Assembly (NCBI GenBank): GCA_964412555.1
Contig: CAYPPG010000001.1
Location: 124,001-188,000, forward strand
Direction of reading: 5' to 3'
Origin: CAYPPG01 sp964412555
GTDB lineage: Bacteria > Hinthialibacterota > Hinthialibacteria > Hinthialibacterales > Hinthialibacteraceae
Length of the DNA: 64,000 nt
This document shows, one piece after another, positions 7,538 through 16,846 of this stretch. The number at the start of each line of letters is the position of its first letter. Position 1 is the first letter of the stretch. Below the pieces are notes generated by a model that made no database searches, was not told the DNA's origin, and was given only the letters and a program-made list of their open reading frames with translations. The translations under genes were made by a program, and so were the position numbers.

Positions 7538-10051
7538 ATGAAGAAGAGACTTGTTTTTTTGATGTTGGTAATCGGGCTACTGCCTGCAAGCAGTATGGGA
7601 CAGACGCATATTTTCGTGGATGTTCCAACGGGAAATACATGGAGTGATACGACAGATCCGGCGCCGTCCGCGGAAATCGTTGCCAATGAATGGGATACGA
7701 TTGACGAATACGGTGAGTTGACTGGTTCCAGTGTCCGTTCACCGGAAACTGCTGACTATGCTGATGCTCCACAAGGAGCGGCATTTGAAGTTTCGATCAC
7801 GATTCCGGAAGCGGGTGAATGGTTCTTATGGGCATCGTATAATTTCCCTTATCCGGATGCGAACACATTTTTCGTCTTGGATCCGGATAACAACTACATC
7901 AGTGCTTCCAGCGGCCCATCTCCGGATCCGGCTCCATTTTTGAATGTCCGTGCAGGCGACTTCAACAAATGGTTTTGGGGTGGCGCGCCAGCGAATAACA
8001 ACGCCGTCAATGAAAGCTCCATGGGCGCTTCGCTCGGAAACCTTGAAGCCGGTGAATATACGCTCGGATTTTTCACCAACGAGACCTTCGAAGGAACCAG
8101 CGGTGGTTCCGGTTCCGGAGCCACAGCCGATCCTCGGCGGAATCCACACATTGAATTGCTTTATCTGTCCAATGGTGGTGCCGAGGACCGTCCCAACGAT
8201 GAAATGTTCCTCGCTATGCAGCCGTTTTCCGGTTTGCGGATCATGAATCCTCCGACTTATACTTCCATCGGAGGTCCGATTGACGTTTCGGTAACGGTTC
8301 GTCCTGAGCAAGGTGGCGGCGCAGTCACAGTAACAGAAAATGTCCCCTCCGATCTACGTGTTGACAATGTAGGAGCAACAGCCGGTTCCGCTTCATCTGA
8401 TGGGAATACGATCACATGGGAAATTCCGAATTTATCAGCACCGGCAACCTTGACCTACACTGTCTTTGTCAACTCCGGAGAAATTGAGACGTTTCGTTTC
8501 AGCGGATCGATCAGCGATGGTTCCGTCTCTCAAGCAATCAGCGGGCAAGATTCAATCAGCCTACTTTCGTTCTTTATCTTTGAAACATTCGCTTTTCCGA
8601 CAGACGAGCCCAACGGAAACGAAGGAGCCAGTATTACAGAGTTGGACGATCCCCTGGGTGGTGGAAACCAAACGCTTGCCAGAGGATGGGTGTCACCACG
8701 TTGGTATGCCGGCAGTGACGGAGCCAATGATCAATTGGATTTACGCATTATCGATTCCGGCGTGGTCCAATCTCAGCCTCAGGAATTCAATCCGGGGAAC
8801 TTTTCTTTGATGATTAGTGGAGCCGGCGGCGGTGATGGCCTTCGAAGAGATATCGAACCTGTCAGTTTCGGTGAATTTTGGGTTTCCTTTACATTTGTCG
8901 ATGAAGGACCGGCTGCAAGCCACTGGGCGGGTCTCTCTTTCTTCGATACGGAAGGTGAAGAACAAACTTTTGTCGGCAAACCTTGGAATGCCGAATTTGC
9001 CGGTCTTGGTCAATTGCCGGGTGGCGATAGTTTGGCTGATGGTGTGGATTTCACTGAACCTCATCATTATCTCGTTCGCTACGTCCTCGATCCTGCTCCC
9101 GGACAGAATGACAGTGCATATCTATGGATTGATCCGGATCGAGATGATCGGTTGGATACATATGATGCCGGCGGTGACAACAATGATGAAATCAGCAATA
9201 TGGCCACGATTCGTTTGAATCGCGGTGAAGGAGGCGGATCCTCCGCCTGGTGGGACAATATATTCATCAGTTCTGTTCCCGCCCTGCCCCCAGCTGGCGC
9301 CGGCCGTGTCGATTTGAGGATAAACGATCCTGATAATCGTCCACCAACAGCATGGGATGTCATCTCCATCGATCAGTTGGGTGATGCGGAAACAGGCGCA
9401 CCCTACGGTCATGACAATGGAGATAACCATTATCTCATCGTAAGTGGATTCATCTATTTCCAAAATGCTGATGGTAGCGGAAATCAGCTGGTTGGATACG
9501 GTCTGCCTGCAGATCATATGAGCGGACTGAATGGCCACCTTCTTGGACCCTTCAATAACCAGGAAGCCGAGCTTTTTGGAGGTGAAGAACCTTTAAGGAA
9601 TTCATTCAAATTCGAAGGAAACGCCGAACAAAGCGGTCCCTTCACATTGGATGTAGTTCCTCCGGGTAATTATCAAGAAATCCGCGCCGCTATGACCGTC
9701 GCGAATGGTGATGGACAATTGTTTGTGACGTTCAATTATGAAGATGGTACAACCGATGAAGGTGTTGTTCACGCCGATGACTGGTACAATGACCCGCCAA
9801 ACTTGGACTTTAACGATGTCTTCCAGCTGGTAAACGGAATGAACCGCTTGGGTGGTGACGGCAGTTTCGATGGGCGCTTCAACCCAGCCGTTTTCGAAAA
9901 TGCCGAACCGTGCGATCCCTCGAAAGTCTTGGTCTCCGTTACACTGGAATTGGATACATCCGTGAATTCCAATCCGGGGTATAACCTGTTCAGTATTTTG
10001 GCAATTCCGGAACAAGCACCGGTTAGCGTTCAGGATTGGATGATGTATTGA
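7538..10051 (+). CDS. Large exported multidomain protein, C-terminal VxxWMMY tag
   Basis: 837 residues, ATG behind AAAGGGAGG. Signal peptide to about residue 21 (MKKRLVFLMLVIGLLPASSMG). Domains in order: an N-terminal CBM-like beta domain at about 25-220 (EAGEWFLWASY, FNKWFWGG, LEAGEYTLGFF); a DUF11-like repeat domain at about 230-325 (DVSVTVRPEQ, VPSDLRVDNV, WEIPNLSAPATLTYTV); a concanavalin/LamG-like domain at about 335-565; and a C-terminal domain from about 580 with a VTFNYEDGTTDE block and DDWYNDPP shared with the two upstream paralogues. The chain ends VQDWMMY. No catalytic motif is visible. It is probably secreted or surface-attached and binds glycans or a matrix. It is monocistronic, with a terminator right after the stop. 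Confidence 0.85.
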   Translation: MKKRLVFLMLVIGLLPASSMGQTHIFVDVPTGNTWSDTTDPAPSAEIVANEWDTIDEYGELTGSSVRSPETADYADAPQGAAFEVSITIPEAGEWFLWASYNFPYPDANTFFVLDPDNNYISASSGPSPDPAPFLNVRAGDFNKWFWGGAPANNNAVNESSMGASLGNLEAGEYTLGFFTNETFEGTSGGSGSGATADPRRNPHIELLYLSNGGAEDRPNDEMFLAMQPFSGLRIMNPPTYTSIGGPIDVSVTVRPEQGGGAVTVTENVPSDLRVDNVGATAGSASSDGNTITWEIPNLSAPATLTYTVFVNSGEIETFRFSGSISDGSVSQAISGQDSISLLSFFIFETFAFPTDEPNGNEGASITELDDPLGGGNQTLARGWVSPRWYAGSDGANDQLDLRIIDSGVVQSQPQEFNPGNFSLMISGAGGGDGLRRDIEPVSFGEFWVSFTFVDEGPAASHWAGLSFFDTEGEEQTFVGKPWNAEFAGLGQLPGGDSLADGVDFTEPHHYLVRYVLDPAPGQNDSAYLWIDPDRDDRLDTYDAGGDNNDEISNMATIRLNRGEGGGSSAWWDNIFISSVPALPPAGAGRVDLRINDPDNRPPTAWDVISIDQLGDAETGAPYGHDNGDNHYLIVSGFIYFQNADGSGNQLVGYGLPADHMSGLNGHLLGPFNNQEAELFGGEEPLRNSFKFEGNAEQSGPFTLDVVPPGNYQEIRAAMTVANGDGQLFVTFNYEDGTTDEGVVHADDWYNDPPNLDFNDVFQLVNGMNRLGGDGSFDGRFNPAVFENAEPCDPSKVLVSVTLELDTSVNSNPGYNLFSILAIPEQAPVSVQDWMMY

Positions 10052-10078
10052 TCGTACTCAATAAACATAGGAAATGCA

Positions 10079-10113
10079 AAACCCCTTCGAAACTTTTCCG
10101 GAGGGGTTTTTCT
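10079..10113 (+). terminator. Rho-independent terminator
   Basis: AACCCCTTCG and CGGAGGGGTT form the stem, followed by TTTTC, 28 bases after the stop of the 837-residue protein gene. Confidence 0.85.
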
Positions 10114-10339
10114 TTACATTTTTCTCTCAAAGATGGCCGAATAAAAAAACACTTCTATGGGCTGCTTTTCCCTTTATTTTCTTTTTTCCGTGTCCTACTT
10201 ATCCATACCCCATTCGCTAATTCACAATAGATAAAAGGAATATAATTGATCATTTTCTTGTAATTCCTTATTGAAAGTGTATTATGAGCATCAAAGCATC
10301 TCGTTAATCGATTCAATCATAAAAAAGGGAGAATGTATA

Positions 10340-11860
10340 ATGAACAAAAACTTACTCACCATAGGAATTTTATCGGTAATACTATTCATTGCCTGCGCAC
10401 TGGGTTTCACACAAGAATACCCTCCACGCACGATGTATGCCCATTATTTGGGTGATCTCGAAGGTTTGGAACCACCTATCATCGATGGCCTTTTCGAAGA
10501 AGACGGATGGCAAGCGGCAGGCGGAGGTAGAGGACCGACGATCAAGAACGACGGGCTACAAAATTGTATCGTGAAAATTCGTCCGGAACTTCCACTCGAT
10601 GATCCGTTGCAGTCAGGAAGTTTGGATGGAGATGCGCCAGCCGACGAGGGCGATTTATCCTTTCTCGTTTGGACAATGTATGACGACACGTATTTTTATG
10701 TCGCCGTCGCGGTGCGCGATTTTGATCTTGTTACACACCTTGGCTCAGCGGAAGAAGACGGGGAAACATGGAATGAAGATTCTGTCGAAATATTTATCGA
10801 TGGGAATCATAATGCTGTGCAGGAGAATGTGAATGACCACCCGGAAGAATACGCTACCGGCGGCCAATTCGTTTTCACTGCCGGAGGCGCCCACCGTGAT
10901 AAAGAAGCAGGAGATCCGACATTCGGCGATGGACCGGATTCCGATTGGTATGCCGCCGCCTATGACAATGACGACTTTACGGGGATAAACTATGAATTCC
11001 GCATAAAACGATCTAAAATCGGTAATCCGCAAAGGGGAGATGTCATCGGATTCAATGTCGCAGTAAATGACGCCGATGATTTTTCCTCGCCAACCAGCCA
11101 AAGGCAGTTGCGTTGGGTGGGTGAAGCTCATGATGAAAACACATATGGTGACTTGGTCATCGGACGCCGCGAAATCACGGCTTTTTTTATTTCGGAAACC
11201 ATCACCATCGATGGAAAATTGGATGAACCAAGTTGGAATCATGCAGAAAAGTCATTGATCAGTCTCTATACAAGTTGGGTACGGCTTTCGAATTATATAT
11301 CTCTTGAGGACTGTTCTTGTAATGTCCGCGCACTCCACGATACAACTCACATGTATTTCGGTTACGAGATCCGTGATGATATGATTCGGGCGGATACGGG
11401 AGAACCGGGCGGTGTGGGAGGCAATATTTGGTTGGACGACGCCATTGAACTCGAAATTGACGGGGATATTAGCCGAAACCTCACAAATGAAACGATGTGG
11501 GGGATCTGGGGATTGAGCGCCAAACTCATGGTCTCCGCAAATTCACATGTTCTCTTTGCAGAGGATCAATTTTCCTATGGTGAAAATCTTGATCAAGATG
11601 ACTGGTACGCTCTCGCAACAGAAACGGAAAACGGGTATACCATTGAATGCCGTGTAAAAAAAGAATCCGTGATGCCCGATCCGGAAAATCAAACGCAAAC
11701 CGGTGTCTTATTCGCGGTCGACGATGATGACAAGGATGCAGTCGAAGGAGACCGTGACGATCAAATCCGTTGGGACGGTACACCCAACTTTGAATATACC
11801 TACGGTATTCTAAATCTTGGCGGACCTTCAACAATGGTTCATGGTTGGGAACTGTTTTAG
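10340..11860 (+). CDS. Exported double CBM9-like (DOMON-type) protein, C-terminal VxxWELF tag
   Basis: 506 residues from the ATG at 10340, 8 bases after GGGAG; an in-frame TTG at 10271 lacks a site. Signal peptide MNKNLLTIGILSVILFIACA. Two tandem CBM9-like domains follow: the first begins PPIIDGLFEEDGWQAA and contains YDDTYFYVAVAVRDFD and WNEDSVEIFIDG; the second begins ITIDGKLDEPSWNHAE and contains MYFGYEIRDD and WLDDAIELEIDG. The I-D-G-x-L/F-x-E-x-x-W opening and D-x-[IV]-E-[IL]-x-I-D-G block are typical of CBM9/DOMON-like carbohydrate-binding modules, often found at the surface of polysaccharide degraders. No catalytic domain is attached. It ends VHGWELF, a variant of the shared C-terminal signature. 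I see no clear terminator behind it. Confidence 0.85.
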   Translation: MNKNLLTIGILSVILFIACALGFTQEYPPRTMYAHYLGDLEGLEPPIIDGLFEEDGWQAAGGGRGPTIKNDGLQNCIVKIRPELPLDDPLQSGSLDGDAPADEGDLSFLVWTMYDDTYFYVAVAVRDFDLVTHLGSAEEDGETWNEDSVEIFIDGNHNAVQENVNDHPEEYATGGQFVFTAGGAHRDKEAGDPTFGDGPDSDWYAAAYDNDDFTGINYEFRIKRSKIGNPQRGDVIGFNVAVNDADDFSSPTSQRQLRWVGEAHDENTYGDLVIGRREITAFFISETITIDGKLDEPSWNHAEKSLISLYTSWVRLSNYISLEDCSCNVRALHDTTHMYFGYEIRDDMIRADTGEPGGVGGNIWLDDAIELEIDGDISRNLTNETMWGIWGLSAKLMVSANSHVLFAEDQFSYGENLDQDDWYALATETENGYTIECRVKKESVMPDPENQTQTGVLFAVDDDDKDAVEGDRDDQIRWDGTPNFEYTYGILNLGGPSTMVHGWELF

Positions 11861-12006
11861 GAAAAGATTCTGTTGAGTAGTTCGTATTTTTTAGAATCGG
11901 TAGTTCGCAAAAGCGGGAGATCAGCCCAATGTCGTTAACTTGTTGAAAATCAAGACAAAATTATATAAAATACAAGAACCATTGAATAATTAGTCCACGA
12001 GTAACC

Positions 12007-12559
12007 ATGAAAGAAGTATACCTAAAAACCCGACAAGAATGGCGAGATTGGCTCCAACACCATCATGAAAAAAGTAAGGGTATCTGGCTGGTTTTCTGGT
12101 AAACCTACACTTGAATATGAGGAAGCGGTTGAAGAGGCATTGTGTTTCGGATGGATAGACAGCATCATCAAAAAGATCGATGACGAAAAGTATGCGAGAA
12201 AACTAACCCCTCGCAAAGCGAATAGCCGATGGTCTGATTTGAACAAGAAACGTATCCAGAAGCTTGAGAAACAAGGGCTTATGACTCAAGCGGGTATTGC
12301 GATGGTGAATGAAGCTAAGGCATCCGGCCAGTGGGACAATACCGACCGCCCACAAATTTCTCTTGAAACTCCAAAGGAGCTGAAGGCTGCATTGACAAGA
12401 AACAAAAAGGCAAAACAATTCTTCGATCAATTAGCGCCTTCTTATCAAAAACAGTTCATCGGTTGGATTGCCGCCGCAAAACGGCAGGAGACAAAGGAGC
12501 GGCGAATCAGAGAGTCGATTGCGTTGCTTGAGCAAAGGAAAAAACTAGGCATGAAATAA
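12007..12559 (+). pseudogene. YdeI/OmpD-associated family protein, frameshifted
   Basis: A start at 12007 gives MKEVYLKTRQEWRDWLQ and reaches GIWLVFW before TAA at 12100-12102. The rest of the family sequence (SGKPTLEYEEAVEEAL, FGWIDSIIKK, ending at 12559) is in the +1 frame. Family members normally read G-[IV]-W-L-V-F-Y-K-K-x-S/T-G-K-P here, so about four or five codons are missing. A loss of 14 bases would fit the frame change exactly. The downstream piece can start at an internal ATG (12065, 164 aa) but would then lack the N-terminal strand. It is best read as a recent pseudogene; a sequencing error is less likely because codons are missing as well as the frame. Confidence 0.8.
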
Positions 12560-12626
12560 ACGTAGACAAACGATTGTTAGTTGAACCTTGTTATCACTCA
12601 GTCAAAGAGCCACGGCTCAATACTTT

Positions 12627-13052
12627 TCATAAAATGAACAAAATAGCCACCGCCTCATCAATGATTGGACTCACGCTGAAATGTGTCACATAATCCACCC
12701 CAAAATAAGTTGAAATCCCCGCCAGAATAATAGCTGGGATATCATAAAACGATGCAACCCCTGGAAGAATGTTGGGGAAAATAGATTCTCCGAGAATCAT
12801 ATAACAACACGCGATACACGTGGTGATTCTAGGCAACCATGTCCCAAACCGTTCAAATCCACAATGGATCAGGACTCTTCCTAAAAAAGCGGGCCACAAT
12901 CCTCCATAACAAACTATGTACATCCAATCCCCGATATGATGGGAGATGAGTCACAGAAAATCGCAGGGAAACGGCTCCAGGATCATCCATACGCACAAAC
13001 CGGCAAATGCGATATACGCAAACCATTTTGCTTGTGTGATATTCACAGTCAT
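12627..13052 (-). pseudogene. Small membrane protein gene with in-frame stop
   Basis: A frame from ATG 13052 encodes MTVNITQAKWFAYIAFAGL and continues to PFPCDFL, then meets TGA at 12951-12953. The same frame continues for 107 codons to 12627 with hydrophobic segments (WMYIVCYGGLWPAFLGRVL, ITTCIACCYMILG, AIILAGISTYFGV). The whole would be a 141-residue protein of about four membrane segments. The stop splits the first segment from the rest. The downstream part could be translated alone from ATG 12923, but I see no good ribosome binding site there. It lies in a stretch of decayed genes, which supports a pseudogene. Family not recognised. Confidence 0.55.
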
Positions 13053-13062
13053 TTTCTAACTT

Positions 13063-13458
13063 TCATTGCCGCAAGTGATAATCCACAAAGTTGAGAAACA
13101 TTTTCCACTCGTTTAATTCAACAGAATGCCCGCCGGGCCGAATATGATACCCTACATCTCTTTCGAGTATCGGTTATTAGGTTCTGGCAAAGCATCGGAT
13201 GTCAAGCCTTTCTTCCCCAATAACACATACACTTCACTGATATGATAAGCCGAAAATATTCACCGCGCGGATTGGCCCTCGGGTCTTCAACGCCGCTAGC
13301 AATACACACGGGCCGTGGCGCAATCAACGCTATCAGCATATGTGTGATCGACATCCGGATCGGTCTCCAGATAATCCATCGCACGCATGCCTTCCCACGC
13401 TACCGCAGAAAGCACACCCCAATTCTCTGCGTGAATAGCGAAAGCCAATGTCATGAAC
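13063..13458 (-). pseudogene. Remnant of CE15-type glucuronoyl esterase
   Basis: Three fragments in different frames on the minus strand match the C-terminal half of glucuronoyl/4-O-methyl-glucuronoyl methylesterases in order: AVAWEGMRAMDYLETDPDVD (about 13430-13365), HMLIALIAPRPVCIASGVED followed by PRANPRGEYF (about 13350-13230), and VGYHIRPGGHSVELNEWKMF to the end at 13063. In intact enzymes the first block is followed by the nucleophile elbow (G-H-S-R-x-G-K), which is missing here, so a deletion of well over 100 codons plus at least two frameshifts has occurred. The surviving H in HIRPGGH would be the catalytic histidine region. The enzyme class cleaves ester links between glucuronoxylan and lignin. 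The remnant suggests past use of plant xylan. Confidence 0.75.
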
Positions 13459-13475
13459 TCACCATTCTGTCGATC

Positions 13476-14087
13476 TCACTTCCCTCTATTATTCATCTGC
13501 AAGTTTGGTTCCACACTCATCCCATCCTTCCCCAGTTGAAATGCCGGAATACACTCATAATTTTGAAAGGCAGGGAAACGGTCATGAAACGCCTTCGTGG
13601 TTTCCTCATAGTGATATCCATATTGTTGAAATTCCCATTCATAGAGAACAGAATCATGTCCAACCGCGTAGGTTCTTCCATAGTAGTCACCGATGTAATA
13701 GAGTTTCCCCTGTTTCACTTCGAATGGATTTCCCATACCTTGTAATGGATCGACCGGTTCAAAAGGAACTTTTTTGTGTGTTTCTCCACCCCAATCAACT
13801 GAAAATAGAATATTTTCAATTTTATATTTCCCAGGCAACACGGCGATTGCGTATACATCTTCTCCCTGTTTTTTCAACATGATGTTGTTGACTTCGCTTG
13901 TTTCTAGATTGACGAGTTCCAGTCCAATTTTACCGGCAATCCCAAAGGTTGCATGGGATTTCTTATCCACATGAAATTTCCCGTATACATACCCCATATT
14001 CTCTGCCGGCTTTTCTGCAACTTTAATATATTTCGTACATCCACAAAACACAACAATACATAAAAATACGGATACACTCTTTTTCAT
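13476..14087 (-). CDS. Predicted lipoprotein of unknown function
   Basis: 203 residues from the ATG at 14087, which follows a GGAGG site; the longer frame upstream (to 14159) adds no sensible signal. The N-terminus MKKSVSVFLCIVVFCGCTKY is a lipoprotein signal with the probable lipidated Cys in FCGC. The mature part contains a beta-sandwich-like stretch (GLELVNLETSEVNN, YAIAVLPGKYKIENI) as in carboxypeptidase-regulatory or surface-lipoprotein folds, then a C-terminal part ending at the stop 13476. Close homologues are not recognised. It is an outer-membrane or periplasmic lipoprotein by its signal only. It sits directly upstream of the esterase remnant on the same strand. Confidence 0.7.
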   Translation of the reverse strand: MKKSVSVFLCIVVFCGCTKYIKVAEKPAENMGYVYGKFHVDKKSHATFGIAGKIGLELVNLETSEVNNIMLKKQGEDVYAIAVLPGKYKIENILFSVDWGGETHKKVPFEPVDPLQGMGNPFEVKQGKLYYIGDYYGRTYAVGHDSVLYEWEFQQYGYHYEETTKAFHDRFPAFQNYECIPAFQLGKDGMSVEPNLQMNNRGK

Positions 14088-14366
14088 TTCAATCCTCCAG
14101 AACCGTGTCATTGCAGGCACCATGCAGCCCACTGGGATAGGGAAGAAAAATACCAACATTGCAAAGCACCAACAAATGCCAACGAAAATATATCATGAAC
14201 CCGGCTTGCGGTAAATGGTTTAATTGACAATAATTTCTCTTTTACGATCCATTTCTTCATCCAGTGGAATGATCCACCGCGGAATGGTACGATACACAAC
14301 CGGAAATGATGATGGTATCATAAAGTATAAAAACCATTGATTCGACAATCAAAAAAACATGAAATC

Positions 14367-15053
14367 ATGACGAAAAAAGCGGTTATATTGCTGAGTGGCG
14401 GGATCGATTCCACAACCACCATGGCGATTGCGAAGGAAGACGGATTCGAATGCATCGCCTTGTCCTTCCAGTATGGGCAACGCCACTCTGTGGAACTAGA
14501 CGCCGCCCGGAGAGTCGCAGCCGAGATGGGAGTATGCGACCATCGCATCGTTGAGATCGACTTACGTCAGTTTGGAAATTCCGCTTTAACCGATAATATA
14601 GAGGTACCAAAAGGACGTTCATCGGTTGAGATGTTGCAGGCAATCCCGGTGACGTATGTCCCTGCTCGAAATATTATCTTTTTATCCTTCGCCTTGGCCT
14701 TGGCGGAAGTGACGGAATGCTGGGACATTTATATCGGTGTGAATGCGTTGGATTACAGCGGTTACCCCGATTGCCGTCCTCCGTTTATAAAGCAGTTCGA
14801 AGAGATGGCTCGTGTGGGTACAAAAGCGGGAGTGGAGGGCAATCCTTTCCACATTCATACTCCTTTGATCCATCTCTCCAAAGCGGAAATCATACGCCGT
14901 GGAGCGTCGTTGAAGGTCGATTACGCACTCACACATAGTTGTTATGATCCAAGTCCGCAGGGATTGGCCTGTGGAGAATGTGACAGTTGTTTATTACGCA
15001 AGAAAGGGTTCTATGAAGCTGATATCCCCGATCCCACTCGATACGCCCACTAA
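14367..15053 (+). CDS. queC: 7-cyano-7-deazaguanine synthase
   Basis: 228 residues. QueC converts 7-carboxy-7-deazaguanine to preQ0 using ATP and ammonia, in queuosine/7-deazaguanine synthesis. Diagnostic features: PP-loop LLSGGIDSTT near residue 10, SFQYGQRHSVEL near 37, VPARNIIFLSFAL near 100, and the C-terminal zinc site with four cysteines (HSCYDPSPQGLACGEC, DSC). The ATG at 14367 gives the usual N-terminus MTKKAVILLSGG. The in-frame TTG at 14337 is unlikely. Its 3' end overlaps the following GH172-like gene by 41 bases. No other queuosine gene or recognisable preQ1 riboswitch is nearby, so the pathway is scattered. Confidence 0.95.
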   Translation: MTKKAVILLSGGIDSTTTMAIAKEDGFECIALSFQYGQRHSVELDAARRVAAEMGVCDHRIVEIDLRQFGNSALTDNIEVPKGRSSVEMLQAIPVTYVPARNIIFLSFALALAEVTECWDIYIGVNALDYSGYPDCRPPFIKQFEEMARVGTKAGVEGNPFHIHTPLIHLSKAEIIRRGASLKVDYALTHSCYDPSPQGLACGECDSCLLRKKGFYEADIPDPTRYAH

Positions 15054-16845
15054 AAGGTTTTCATTTCCATTTTTTGGATCTCTGGTTCTGATCATCCTCG
15101 TCGCGATGATCTCGTGTGGACCGCCTCCGCCCAAAAATGTATCCAATCAAGGTCAGTCCGGATCGGCTTTGAATAAATCAAAAACCCCTGAAATTCACTC
15201 ATTGGACACAGCCTATTTTTTGAACCGCATGTCAGATATGTCGTTTTTGGCGCGTTCTCATCCGAATGAACAAACGGTTCTTCGTTCCAGCCATGATCCG
15301 AATGACGGACCAAAGGATGTGGGAAATTTCCAGGGGAAATACGTTTTAGAAGGTAACACGTGGCATGTACTGTTGGATGAAAAAGGGCCTGGATGCGTAA
15401 CCCGCCTCTGGATAACCGGCCAAGCGGAAGGGCGGTTGCGAATTTATTTCGACAATGCAGGCCAACCAACAATCGATACAACCATTCAACAGTTTTTTGC
15501 GGGAGACACGATTCGCTCGGCAACCTATATGATCTATAAAAAAAATGATTCCGGTGGCGGATATGTCAGTTACTTTCCTCTCCCCTTCCAATCGAGATGT
15601 ACAATCTTGACAGATAGTACAATGCCGGAGTTTCAATACCAAGTAAATGTGTTGAAACTCGCTCAAAATACCAAGGTCACTTCCTATTCCCCCACTTGGA
15701 ATAAAGAAACAGAAGATGCTGTAGGAAAAGCCAATCTTCTTTTCGGAAACCTGGCTTTTGCTCATTATGAAAACGTCTCGAAGACGAAATTCGGTCCGGC
15801 AAAAGTCGAAGCGAACTCAAGGAAGCTATTGGCGAACCTGGATGGTCCCTCTGCAATCGATTACTTGCAACTGAAAATTGATCCATGTGAAGCAGATATC
15901 CTGAAAAAAATCAAACTGCAAATGTTTTGGGACAATATGAAAGATCCGTCCGTGGATTGCAGCCTTCAAGACTTTTTTTGTTATTCAAATCTGAATTTAT
16001 CCAGTTGGAATGCCTATCCATTGGGGTATTACGGAGATGAAAAACTGTTTTATTGCCGTTTTTTTATGCCATTTGCGAAAAAGGCTCAAATTTTCCTCGT
16101 AAACGATACGGATAAAGAGATCGAAATCACATTCGAATATCACCGAGTGATGAAGCGCTGGGATGATCAATCGTTGTATTTCTTCGCACGAACCCATCGG
16201 CGGGACTTCATTCATGGATTTACTTATCCTCTTCTTGAATTTGAAGGAAAAGGAAATTTCGTTGGGATCAATCTCTTATCTTCCTCCCCCGACTACGAAA
16301 CAAAATTCTTTGGATTGGACGGAGATGAATATTTTTATGTCGATGGTGAACGCGATCCTTCTTGGGCCGGCACCGGGGAGGACAATTATTTCAATGGGGA
16401 TGAAAAATTTTCCGTCGTGAGTCACTTTTATGTACCTTTCCATGGATGTCTGACTCGTGGAACGGAAGGTGGAGGATTTACTCATTGTTTCCGCTTCCAT
16501 TTTTTGGACAGCATTCCGTTTCAAACGTCTCTCGTGATGATCAAAGAAATCGGCGATCCTAATCAGTTTCTTCAATCCACTTATCCAACAGTTTCCACGA
16601 TTCACGAATGGACAACGTATTGGTATGGAGTACCCGCCGAAAGTCCGGTTCCACGAAATGAATATCTTTTTTATTTTGCGATTGATCAACAAAAAGATAC
16701 TCAACCCTCGCCTCAGAGTCCTATTGTAAGGGATTTGTCTTTACAAGTGAAATTACCGGCAGGAGAATGGTGGTTTCACGTCGCTCCGATATGGGATCTA
16801 TCGAAGGTGCAACACTCCAGACAAATCGTTGAATCTTTAGAATAA
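15013..16845 (+). CDS. DUF2961 (GH172-like) lipoprotein
   Basis: 610 residues. Start taken as ATG 15013, behind GAAAGGG; the frame is open further upstream (to 14944), but this start gives a membrane signal, FFGSLVLIILVAMISCG, with a lipobox-like MISC. The hallmark of DUF2961 appears at about residues 110-170: WHVLLDEKGPGCVTRLWITG and LRIYFDNAGQPTIDT. Families of this fold are classed as GH172, with difructose-anhydride and arabinofuranosidase activities, forming hexameric jelly-roll assemblies. The specific substrate cannot be read from sequence. It overlaps queC by 41 bases and is one base away from the downstream glycosyltransferase gene, so it is probably co-transcribed with both. Confidence 0.85.
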   Translation: MKLISPIPLDTPTKRFSFPFFGSLVLIILVAMISCGPPPPKNVSNQGQSGSALNKSKTPEIHSLDTAYFLNRMSDMSFLARSHPNEQTVLRSSHDPNDGPKDVGNFQGKYVLEGNTWHVLLDEKGPGCVTRLWITGQAEGRLRIYFDNAGQPTIDTTIQQFFAGDTIRSATYMIYKKNDSGGGYVSYFPLPFQSRCTILTDSTMPEFQYQVNVLKLAQNTKVTSYSPTWNKETEDAVGKANLLFGNLAFAHYENVSKTKFGPAKVEANSRKLLANLDGPSAIDYLQLKIDPCEADILKKIKLQMFWDNMKDPSVDCSLQDFFCYSNLNLSSWNAYPLGYYGDEKLFYCRFFMPFAKKAQIFLVNDTDKEIEITFEYHRVMKRWDDQSLYFFARTHRRDFIHGFTYPLLEFEGKGNFVGINLLSSSPDYETKFFGLDGDEYFYVDGERDPSWAGTGEDNYFNGDEKFSVVSHFYVPFHGCLTRGTEGGGFTHCFRFHFLDSIPFQTSLVMIKEIGDPNQFLQSTYPTVSTIHEWTTYWYGVPAESPVPRNEYLFYFAIDQQKDTQPSPQSPIVRDLSLQVKLPAGEWWFHVAPIWDLSKVQHSRQIVESLE

Positions 16846-16846
16846 T

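Noticed and set aside
12951..12953. In-frame TGA read as selenocysteine or recoded codon
   Set aside because: No SECIS-like hairpin is evident and the gene lies among pseudogenes; a nonsense mutation is simpler.
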